DNA of 64,000 nucleotides from Persicitalea sp964500445. Lineage in GTDB: Bacteria; Bacteroidota; Bacteroidia; Cytophagales; Spirosomataceae. The notes below the pieces were generated by a model. It was not told the DNA's origin, did not search any database, and saw only the letters and a list, made by a program, of their open reading frames with translations. The stretch is taken from the NCBI GenBank assembly GCA_964500445.1, contig CAZCOG010000008.1, positions 1 through 64,000 of the forward strand, written 5' to 3'. Below are positions 9,015 to 16,732 of the stretch, piece after piece (positions within the stretch are counted from its first letter, which is position 1; every line of letters begins with the position of its first letter). Position numbers and translations under genes: made by a program.

Positions 9015-10298
9015 TTATTTACCACCGACTACCACTTCGGTCATCTCTTCCAAAACCAAATGCTTCTGGGCGATTTGCATGACGTCCTCGGCAGCGGTAG
9101 CATGGATTTGCTGAATGTAGCGATCATAGAAATCGGCAGGCAGGCCGTCGGTGATAAGTATTTTTTGGCGATCTGCCACGTCGAAAGCAGTATTCAGCGA
9201 TCCGGCGAATTCTCCCGCCAGAAAGTTTTTAACCGTTTGGAGTTCTTCGGCGGGAACGGGGAGAGTTTGCAGGATAATAATCTCCTTCCGGATTTCGTCC
9301 AGAGTTTGCTGGGTGAATTCTTTCTTCACGTCGGTGCTGATGACGAAATAGCCATCTTCCCGGAAGGCGTAGGCATTGGACGAGATGCCGTAGGTCAAGC
9401 CCTTTTCTTCGCGGATATTCTTCATTAATCTCGATCCAAAGTACCCGCCCAAGATCTCACTTACGACCAGCATCTGGTAATAATCGGGATGGTGCCGAGT
9501 GAAAAGCCGCTTGCCCAGCCGGATGGATGACTGAATGCTTTCGGGGCGGTCGACAATAGATGTTTTCTGGCCCGGTAGAATGGGGAAACTGGCGGTGGTG
9601 GGCTCTTCCGCGTCCGCCCGCGTGGTGTCTTTACCCAAAAAAGCGTTGACCGTCGCGATTTCGTCCCGTCCTACTTTTCCTGATAAAATAATCCGGTACT
9701 TTGAGGCCTGAATATGGTTCTGATAATGCGTCAAAGCATCTTCCCGGGCCATCGCGCTGATGCTTTCCTCGGTGCGGCCGCGCCCATAAGGATGTTCCGG
9801 GCCATATATTTCTTCACGAAAAAGGGCCGTAGCACGGTAAGCGTTCTTCTCCCAGTTGACGCGGTGATTCTGCAAGGTAATGTTGCGCAGGTCGTCCCAC
9901 TCTTTGCGGGGAAAAGTGGCTTCGGTCATGAGTTCCTGCACCACGGGCAGTACTTCGGGCAGGAAACGCGCCAAGCAATAAACCACTACACCCGCCTGGT
10001 CAAACGTGTTCTTCATTTCGGTGAAAGCGCCCACACGGTCGAACGCCTCACTGATTTCGGCGGAGGAACGGGCGGTAGTACCTTCGGTCAACATCTTGAT
10101 GGCGAAATGCGCCGCGCCGGGCTTGGCCTCCGACCAGTTACCCGCTTCAAACATACATTCCAGCCGCACGACGGGCTGATCGCCAATATTGATAACATGC
10201 AGGGGAATGCCGTTGTCGAGTGTGAGTGTTTCGGCGGGCGGAAGGCTTATACGGTCAATTACCCGGAAGGGTGGGGCGATAGTACGGTCTAAAATCAT
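9015..10298 (-). CDS. M16-family peptidase homologue lacking the HxxEH zinc site
   Basis: A 427-residue protein of the insulinase/mitochondrial processing peptidase family (M16). The family layout is visible: an N-terminal domain with FEAGNWSEAKPGAAHF, a middle linker, and a C-terminal half with GYFGSRLMKNIREEKGLTYGISSNAY. That RxxxGLTY block is the conserved substrate-binding part of the second domain. Where active members have HxxEH, this one reads HFAIKMLTEGT, so zinc cannot be bound in the usual way and the protein is expected to be the non-catalytic partner of an active M16 subunit. No such partner is in the window. The start at 10298 (MILDRT) is preferred to an extension running into the upstream terminator. 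Confidence 0.88.
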   Translation of the reverse strand: MILDRTIAPPFRVIDRISLPPAETLTLDNGIPLHVINIGDQPVVRLECMFEAGNWSEAKPGAAHFAIKMLTEGTTARSSAEISEAFDRVGAFTEMKNTFDQAGVVVYCLARFLPEVLPVVQELMTEATFPRKEWDDLRNITLQNHRVNWEKNAYRATALFREEIYGPEHPYGRGRTEESISAMAREDALTHYQNHIQASKYRIILSGKVGRDEIATVNAFLGKDTTRADAEEPTTASFPILPGQKTSIVDRPESIQSSIRLGKRLFTRHHPDYYQMLVVSEILGGYFGSRLMKNIREEKGLTYGISSNAYAFREDGYFVISTDVKKEFTQQTLDEIRKEIIILQTLPVPAEELQTVKNFLAGEFAGSLNTAFDVADRQKILITDGLPADFYDRYIQQIHATAAEDVMQIAQKHLVLEEMTEVVVGGK

Positions 10299-10309
10299 GA
10301 TTTGGGGGT

Positions 10310-10344
10310 AAAAAAAGAATGACATCCCGTAACGGGACGTCATT
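10310..10344 (-). terminator. Rho-independent terminator after porV
   Basis: Imperfect palindrome of 13-base arms (10318-10330 and 10332-10344; AATGACaTCCCGT against ACGGGAcGTCATT, one mismatch that becomes a G-U pair in the minus-strand RNA). On the minus strand it is followed by TTCTTTTTTTA. It lies about 25 bases after the porV stop and only about 12 bases before the M16 start codon, so the M16 gene is read from leakage or from its own signal. Confidence 0.85.
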
Positions 10345-10369
10345 CGCAAAAAGATTTTCTAAAACGAGA

Positions 10370-11578
10370 TCAATTATCCATATCCTCCAGAATCTCGGAA
10401 CGATCCTTGGCTTTCAGATTGGCGGCCAGTGAAATGCGGAGAGTCTGGGCCAGCGGACTACCCTGCCGCTGGGGCATGAGGTAGGCAAAATCGACGTTGT
10501 ACTTCTGCTGGAAGCGAGCGCCGAAGCCCACGGTAAAGTACTTGCGGTCGCCTTTCATGCGGCTCTCGCTGAAATAACCGAAGCGAGCCGCGAAGATGTC
10601 GTTGTACCAGTACTCGACGCCCGTCGAAATCATTATTTCTTTCAATTCTTCATTGAAACCATCGGGAGCATCGCCAAAGGAACCAAAAATACCGCCCAGA
10701 AGCGAAAGGTCTTTCGGATCGCGACCGCGAACTACGGTTGTCGTTCCATTCACCATTCTATACACAGGCGGTGTGGGAACCATCAACTTATTGGCATCCA
10801 GCACGAAATTGAAGCGATTGCGGCCATCGGCAGTATAGGAAATGCCGGTACCCAGCTTGAAATTGGTAGGAATGAAGTATTTGTCATCACTACCGTAAGA
10901 GACTTTACCACCCAAATTCGAAATCATGGCTCCCCACGACCAGGTCAGACTGCTGCCGATTTCATCGTTTTTGTACTCTTTTTTGTAGTAGGCGCTAATA
11001 TCACCCGCCGCTGTTTGGGCCGGGCTTATTGAAACACTGTTGACCAAACCAGTACCTGCCAGATTGGAATTGACATATTTCAGCGTGACTCCTACCGAAA
11101 AATTTTCGCCCAACTGCCGTCCGTAGGTCAGGCCAGCCATGAGTTCACGTGAGGGGAAAGTGCCCGTAAGTGCACCCTGCTGGTTTCTGAATTCCAGTAA
11201 TCCCAAATCAAAGTAGTTGACTTGCAAAGCGATCACCTGACCCTTGGCTACTTTCTTATAGGCCGAAAGATAGGTGAAGTACATGTCGTCCGTCAGATTA
11301 CGTAACCAGGGCGTGTAGGAAAGCGAAACGCCGAAATCGTCTTTCAGATAGGGTAGTTTGGCTGGATTCCAATAAGTGGCGTTAGCATCAGGGCTGAGGG
11401 CTACGCCGGCATCACCCAGGGCGGCCGAACGGGCGTCAGGGGCGAAATTGAGAAAAGCCAGTGAGGTAACGGGAATTCGATTGGTTGTATCTTGGCCCGT
11501 AACGGTTTGGCCTTTGACGGTCGTGATACCCCCGCAAAGGAGCAGTACAGAGGATAAACTAACGAAAAAACGATTCAT
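10370..11578 (-). CDS. porV: Type IX secretion system outer-membrane protein PorV
   Basis: PorV (LptO) is an outer-membrane barrel of the type IX secretion system; it shuttles substrates from the SprA/Sov translocon to the attachment complex with PorU. The 402-residue protein has a signal peptide (MNRFFVSLSSVLLLCGGITTVKGQ) and then the diagnostic PorV N-terminus: LNFAPDARSAALGDAGVALSPDANATYWNPAKLPYL. Repeated barrel strands run to the end (FTVGFGARFQQKYNVDFAYLMP). The ATG at 11578 is preceded by AAGGAAAT, a reasonable ribosome site, and is preferred to a longer frame. It lies directly after porU on the same strand, the classic pairing, and is closed by a strong terminator. Confidence 0.95.
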   Translation of the reverse strand: MNRFFVSLSSVLLLCGGITTVKGQTVTGQDTTNRIPVTSLAFLNFAPDARSAALGDAGVALSPDANATYWNPAKLPYLKDDFGVSLSYTPWLRNLTDDMYFTYLSAYKKVAKGQVIALQVNYFDLGLLEFRNQQGALTGTFPSRELMAGLTYGRQLGENFSVGVTLKYVNSNLAGTGLVNSVSISPAQTAAGDISAYYKKEYKNDEIGSSLTWSWGAMISNLGGKVSYGSDDKYFIPTNFKLGTGISYTADGRNRFNFVLDANKLMVPTPPVYRMVNGTTTVVRGRDPKDLSLLGGIFGSFGDAPDGFNEELKEIMISTGVEYWYNDIFAARFGYFSESRMKGDRKYFTVGFGARFQQKYNVDFAYLMPQRQGSPLAQTLRISLAANLKAKDRSEILEDMDN

Positions 11579-11688
11579 ATTTCCTTGGTTTGACTGTGTA
11601 AGGGCAACGACAATTATACAAATAGCGGGGTTCAAATTTACGACGAAAGTAACGAAACCATCAAAATATCTGCGCTAATTTGGCGCAA

Positions 11689-14600
11689 CTAGCGGATATG
11701 CAGTAGTTTTCCACTGCGTCGGTCGGTTGTCTGATCTTTGGTAGAACGTATTTGCAGCTCGTATAAGTATAGGATTCTTCCGGGAAAAGCTAAAGCATTA
11801 TTCGGGCCAAATTTCAGCATTTCGGTGATATTCGGCTCACTATTATAATAAATTTGGCGGGAAGTGTACACAATTTGACCGGTTAAAGTTATCAAACGGA
11901 CTATTATCTCCACATCTTCACCGGGGCGGTCGTGCGTTATTTTGAAAGAAAGTTGATCGTCGAACGGATTTGGAAAAAAGTCAGCGGTACCCAATTTGAT
12001 GCCCGCCGGAGCTCCTACCGTAAATCGCAACGTTATTTCGGAAGAATTCGTGTAGTTGTCCCAGATTTTTATGCGTAAAATGTAGCTGCCCGGCGATAGT
12101 TCTTCCAGCGGAAAGCGAATTGTTCCCTGCCGGAAGTCGTCGGCCTCCGCCTGGTAGTAGTCGTTCAGGGAAAAAGTGGTAGTATCGTTCAGCGTCGCGG
12201 TCAGGTCTTGGCCCAATCCTGCTGAGGATACGCTGATACCGCTGGCATCGAAGGCTTTTACCCATAAAACCGAATTGGCGGGTACCGTCTGACCGTCGCG
12301 GAAAGTACTGTCGTTAAGGTAGGCTGACAACTCCGGCGGCGTAAGGTCAGGCGCTTCCGTGGCAGCTCCTCCCACTACTAGGTCGAGTTGCGCGGCGGCA
12401 TCGGCCAGGCTGTCACTACGGATGGCATACACGCTTGCTCGTCCGGGACCAAAACGGTAGTCGATATTGCGCGGCACCACGAAGCTAACCGTGAATTGCC
12501 CGCGCTGCACCGTCGCCTGGCCTTCGTAAAGTTTGTTACGCAGTTCGTCATAACTAGCTGCGGTACCGCCTTCGCCGTTGGTGCGGAAGCGAACGGGCTT
12601 GTCGTAGATCGTCACAAAGGCCGTTCCATTGAAGTAGTCGGCTATTTTTTCGTTTTGCAAAATATTCCCCTGCAACGTAACCTGCCGCAACGCGCTGAGC
12701 GTATCGGGTGGTGCGGCCCAGGCGACTTCGTAGGCTGGGCGAGCCAATGACATCGATGGGTCGCCGAGCAGGGCAAAGTTACGATTCAGGCTACCACTCA
12801 GGCTATTATTTTTAGTAGCTTTCATCAAATCACCCAGGCGGGTAGTATCACTGGCGATGTTCAGTGCTTGGTAAAAGGCTTGATTTAAGGAAAAATTGGT
12901 ACTTGAAAACACGGGCCTTGTGGTAGTCAATGCTCCAATGGCCGCCCCGCGCGGACTAAGTACCATCAGCTCGGCCCCGGACACTAGGGCAGGATCATCG
13001 TAGCGGCCAAACTCACAGGTGGCCGTCAGCAATAGCGGCAGATTATTGTAGCCGCGCGCGTTCTGCATATCGGCCAAAGTCAGGATTTGCTCTTCGGCCC
13101 AGCCCGTCGTGCCGCCATGTCCGGTGTAGTTCAGGATGAGTGTACCTTCGTCGATGCGTTGCCGGATGGTGGCGTTCAGGTCAGGTACTTTGGCGCCTTC
13201 CGGTAAACTGATGTGCGGGAAAGCATCCACAAAAAGGCGTTGCGTCAGGAATTTATCCCCGATCTGGTTGGCCAGCAAGTCGGCGTGTTGCTGGTGAATA
13301 TTAGCGTCGCCGTCGTCGGCGACGAAGCTAATCCGGTTGCGCCATTTGCCCAGTGTTTGCGGCGATGAACCGTAATGAATCAGCTTATCCACGACCACGC
13401 GGGCTTCTTCCGGTGTCTTGACGGGCAGGCGACCTACGCCGATATCCAGCAAGTGATCACCCGCCGAGGTTTCGTTCCATTCACCTTCTTTTTCCTGCAA
13501 GAAACCAAAATAATCGTCGGAGGAATAGGTGTAAACCGGATGCAGCGACTCACGGCTTTCGTACACGGGTACCCAACGCTGCTGCTGCGTGGCCGACTGG
13601 GTGCCGCTGCGGTTGCGAGGGTCGTAGGTAGCGTCGCCGAAGAGCAGAAGGTACTTCAGGCGGTCAGGATTTTGTTGGTATAAGTACCTGACAAAATCCC
13701 GGATGGCCGTCGGATCTGGTTTTCCCGAAGCGAATTCATTGAAAATCTGATCGGTCGTTACTACAGCTGCGGCGAGTCCGTCGTGCTTTTCGCGGAACTG
13801 CGCGAGTCGCGCTGCTTCATTTTGCCAGGCTTTGGGCGTGACGATGAGCAGTTCAGGAACGGCTAGAGCGTGAAGATTCTGATTCGCGATTTTCTGCCAG
13901 GCAACGGGCACCAAAGCTTGCTGAGGAGAAAATCCAGCGTAAGTACGAACGCTCCGTCCGTCGCTGGCCCCAAATTTTGCCGTGCCATCGGCGGCACGTT
14001 CCAGCGCGGCGCGGCGTGGCTGCTGCGGATTGGAAATATCCCACCATTGCCAATTCTGCGGAATATCTTTTAATAAGTAAGGAACGGCAGCCCTGTCCGA
14101 AGGCAGGAAACGGTAGATCTGTTGCGCAGAATAGGCACGAAGTTGTCGCTTGGTCTGCAAAGCGGCGAAATCGAGATAAGCCTGGGCATTGCTTTGGCTA
14201 TTTTTGTCAAAATTCAGAAAAATGCTGAAAGTAGCGGGCGGCGTACTGCCGACGGTAAAAGGATAGTTTTTTTCGCTGCGCTGTGCCTTCAAATCGTACC
14301 TGTAGGTACTTACCGCGCCCTGCGTCTGCTCGCCTATGTCCTGCCCGTTGACCTGCCAGCGAAACCGGGTCGCGACTTGCGCCGTAGCAATGCCAGCGCC
14401 CCGCAGGATCGCCGCCGAACCCGGCATTACGCCCGGCAGGTCGGCATTGAGCGATAGTTGCCCCGAAAGCCCCAAGTACTCGCCCCACCATTCTCGACCC
14501 GATTGCAGAAGGTTAACGGACTCCTCTTCGTGAAACCAGTAGTCGTCGAATTGGTCCACGGAAGTACCCGCCACATTTTGCGAAGCGATGTCCGCGACAC

Positions 14601-15096
14601 GTTTGCCGACTGAAGTACCGACTTTCAGATAGTAATAGCTGCTATCGGAGTAGTAGTTAATCGCGTGGAAGAAAGAATTCTGTAAAGAATCATATCGTAA
14701 CACTCGCGGCCCCTCAGCGTAAAAATAGATGGCGTCTTTATCATCGAAAAGCCCATCCTTCTCGCCCGCTACCCAAATAGCGTTTGGCACCAAATCGATC
14801 GGGCGCGGTGTGGCGTTGCTTTGCGGCAATACGCCGCCGCCATTGCCATAAATTTGCAGATTTTTGGGATTTATCTTCGATGGATCAATTCCCATTTTAC
14901 GCAAAAAGCCAGCATCCAGGCGATACACACCTGATTGGGTAACGGCTATTTTGTACCAGGTGCCTTCTGCCAGTACGGAGGTAGTTTGAGCGTAAGAAAA
15001 TCGAATCAGCACCACGCTCAGCAGCAGCCAGCCGGATAGTTTTCGCAGCTTGGAGCAGAATCCCCTGACTAGAATTTTTTCACTTTCAACTTTCAA
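11689..15096 (-). CDS. porU: Type IX secretion system sortase PorU
   Basis: PorU is the cell-surface Cys peptidase of the gingipain type (C25) that removes the C-terminal sorting domain of T9SS cargo and joins the cargo to anionic lipopolysaccharide. The 1135-residue protein has an export signal, a long N-terminal beta region, and the C25 domain with catalytic His660 in NYTGHGGTTGW and Cys694 in LTATCEFGRYDDP. It ends in a retained sorting-domain-like module (FFPNPFDDQLSFKI... SGKLLHIR). No ATG is available. The start is a TTG at 15096 sharing bases with the stop of the upstream sprT-like gene (TTGA overlap), which suggests translational coupling. Together with porV downstream this is a functional T9SS pair. 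Confidence 0.94.
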   Translation of the reverse strand: MKVESEKILVRGFCSKLRKLSGWLLLSVVLIRFSYAQTTSVLAEGTWYKIAVTQSGVYRLDAGFLRKMGIDPSKINPKNLQIYGNGGGVLPQSNATPRPIDLVPNAIWVAGEKDGLFDDKDAIYFYAEGPRVLRYDSLQNSFFHAINYYSDSSYYYLKVGTSVGKRVADIASQNVAGTSVDQFDDYWFHEEESVNLLQSGREWWGEYLGLSGQLSLNADLPGVMPGSAAILRGAGIATAQVATRFRWQVNGQDIGEQTQGAVSTYRYDLKAQRSEKNYPFTVGSTPPATFSIFLNFDKNSQSNAQAYLDFAALQTKRQLRAYSAQQIYRFLPSDRAAVPYLLKDIPQNWQWWDISNPQQPRRAALERAADGTAKFGASDGRSVRTYAGFSPQQALVPVAWQKIANQNLHALAVPELLIVTPKAWQNEAARLAQFREKHDGLAAAVVTTDQIFNEFASGKPDPTAIRDFVRYLYQQNPDRLKYLLLFGDATYDPRNRSGTQSATQQQRWVPVYESRESLHPVYTYSSDDYFGFLQEKEGEWNETSAGDHLLDIGVGRLPVKTPEEARVVVDKLIHYGSSPQTLGKWRNRISFVADDGDANIHQQHADLLANQIGDKFLTQRLFVDAFPHISLPEGAKVPDLNATIRQRIDEGTLILNYTGHGGTTGWAEEQILTLADMQNARGYNNLPLLLTATCEFGRYDDPALVSGAELMVLSPRGAAIGALTTTRPVFSSTNFSLNQAFYQALNIASDTTRLGDLMKATKNNSLSGSLNRNFALLGDPSMSLARPAYEVAWAAPPDTLSALRQVTLQGNILQNEKIADYFNGTAFVTIYDKPVRFRTNGEGGTAASYDELRNKLYEGQATVQRGQFTVSFVVPRNIDYRFGPGRASVYAIRSDSLADAAAQLDLVVGGAATEAPDLTPPELSAYLNDSTFRDGQTVPANSVLWVKAFDASGISVSSAGLGQDLTATLNDTTTFSLNDYYQAEADDFRQGTIRFPLEELSPGSYILRIKIWDNYTNSSEITLRFTVGAPAGIKLGTADFFPNPFDDQLSFKITHDRPGEDVEIIVRLITLTGQIVYTSRQIYYNSEPNITEMLKFGPNNALAFPGRILYLYELQIRSTKDQTTDRRSGKLLHIR

Positions 15097-15728
15097 TTTT
15101 CAACTAAAACAAGAGCGTGGGCGGGAATGGTGTAGCGGCGCTTCGAAGCTCTTTCAAAACACAGCACGCGGGTACGCCGCAACGGACCGCGTGTGAATTC
15201 CCTCTGCTGGAAAACGAAATTTACGCCTTCGCTTAGGTGCAACAAAGTCTTTTTGTTGATATTGGATGCGTCAGCGTCGCCAGATTCCGACCCGGTTGTG
15301 CTGTGTTGGGCCAGAGCCAGTACCAAGGCGGCATCGCTGCCCGTAGAAGCTTTGGGGTTTGCCGCGTAGCGTTGTAGGGGAATCAGCACATCGGTGGGAA
15401 AACAACTTTCGTTCAAAACCGGAAACAGTAATTCTTTAAAGGCTGTCTTCCATTCCTGGCCGTGCGGAGCTATTTTTTTTCGGGGGAAAGCGGCGTATAC
15501 CACGTGATGCGCCACTTCGTGCAGGTAGGTAATCAGGAAGTTATACGGATTGAGGTTCGCATTGAGGGTAATGCGTGGTCGCTCGCGGGGCTTCTTGGTG
15601 AAGTCGCCAAGCCGGGTGCGACGAGGCCGCACAATGCGCAAATCGAACTGGTACCTTTCCCATAACTCAATGCAGTAGGGGAGGGCGGCTGCGGGCAGGT
15701 AGGGTGCCAGCGTCCTGCTTTTTTCCAT
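15093..15728 (-). CDS. SprT-like zinc metalloprotease-fold protein
   Basis: A 211-residue SprT-family protein. The zinc-binding/catalytic signature HEVAHH (His70, Glu71, His74) is present within YLHEVAHHVVY, and an HGQEWKTAF segment provides the usual third His region. SprT relatives include the SPRTN/Wss1 DNA-protein crosslink proteases, but the bacterial SprT role is poorly defined, so I name only the family. The middle (residues about 130-160) is a low-complexity insertion rich in Ser, Asp and Thr. It overlaps porU by four bases and follows the SDR gene after 42 bases, so it belongs to the same transcript. Confidence 0.87.
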   Translation of the reverse strand: MEKSRTLAPYLPAAALPYCIELWERYQFDLRIVRPRRTRLGDFTKKPRERPRITLNANLNPYNFLITYLHEVAHHVVYAAFPRKKIAPHGQEWKTAFKELLFPVLNESCFPTDVLIPLQRYAANPKASTGSDAALVLALAQHSTTGSESGDADASNINKKTLLHLSEGVNFVFQQREFTRGPLRRTRVLCFERASKRRYTIPAHALVLVEN

Positions 15729-15770
15729 GAATCAAAAATAATGGGTCGAAGGCATTTTTAGACTGAATTT

Positions 15771-16595
15771 TTACAAAAAGAAGTCGGGCATTAATTCCTC
15801 GTCGCTGAGGTTGGAGTCTACACGGTACTTTGCAAAATCCGTAATGCCTTCTGCTTGCAGCACCTCTTCATCCACGAAAAAATTACCCGTACAGTCGCGG
15901 CTATCCCGGCTGAGGATGTAAAAAGCGGCATCGGCCATAATTTCGGGCGTGCGGCTGCGGCGCATGAGCCCGTCGCCGCCCAGCAGGTTTTGCACGGCGG
16001 CGGTAGCGATGGTCGTGCGTGGCCACAGCGCGTTGAAGGCTACGCCCTGTTTCTTGAACTCACCCGCCATACCGAGCACGCACATGCTCATGCCGAACTT
16101 CGCCATTGTGTAGGCTACGTGCGGCGCAAACCAGCGCGTCTCCATATTCAGGGGTGGTGATAGGTTCAGCACATGCGGATTATCGGCTTTCAGCAAATGC
16201 GGTAGACAAAGTTTGCTGGTCAGGAAAGTACCCCGCGTGTTGATATGGTGCATCAGGTCGTAGCGCTTCATGTCAGTTTGCAGCGTGGGGGTCAGGCTGA
16301 TGGCGCTCGCGTTATTAATCAGAATGTCGATTCCGCCGAAGGTACTTACGGCTTCGTCGACGGCAGCTTGCACGGTTTCTTCGTCCCGGATATCCACCTG
16401 TAGCGGTAATGCTTTGCCCCCGGCGGCCTCAATTTCGGCGGCGGCGGTATGAATCGTACCGGGTAGTTTGGGATGTGGTTCGGCGGTCTTGGCGGCAATG
16501 ACTACATTGGCTCCTTCCTTCGCCAGACGTACGGCTATCGCCAGACCAATACCCCGGCTTCCTCCGGTAATGAAAACAGTTTTATTTTTTAGCAT
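15771..16595 (-). CDS. SDR-family oxidoreductase (HSDL2-like)
   Basis: Short-chain dehydrogenase/reductase of 274 residues. The Rossmann cofactor motif TGGSRGIG is at residues 10-17, with NNASA in the central strand and the catalytic Tyr-Lys as YTMAK. The N-terminal AKTAEPHPKLPGTIHTAAAEIEAAGG is typical of the peroxisomal HSDL2-type subgroup, whose substrates are uncertain. It lacks the C-terminal sterol-carrier domain of animal HSDL2. It is the first gene of a minus-strand series leading into sprT, porU and porV, a neighbourhood that says nothing obvious about its substrate. The start is an unambiguous ATG followed by the Rossmann strand. Confidence 0.88.
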   Translation of the reverse strand: MLKNKTVFITGGSRGIGLAIAVRLAKEGANVVIAAKTAEPHPKLPGTIHTAAAEIEAAGGKALPLQVDIRDEETVQAAVDEAVSTFGGIDILINNASAISLTPTLQTDMKRYDLMHHINTRGTFLTSKLCLPHLLKADNPHVLNLSPPLNMETRWFAPHVAYTMAKFGMSMCVLGMAGEFKKQGVAFNALWPRTTIATAAVQNLLGGDGLMRRSRTPEIMADAAFYILSRDSRDCTGNFFVDEEVLQAEGITDFAKYRVDSNLSDEELMPDFFL

Positions 16596-16732
16596 GAATT
16601 TGCCGGGTTTTATAGGTAATTTTCAATAAAAATGCTTTTTCGGGGCGTATCAATCCCGAAAGGGTGGCATGGTTTATGCTCTGTTATTGACACTTGAATT
16701 GGAGTTTCAAGTTAGCGAAAAGCTTACGATAA

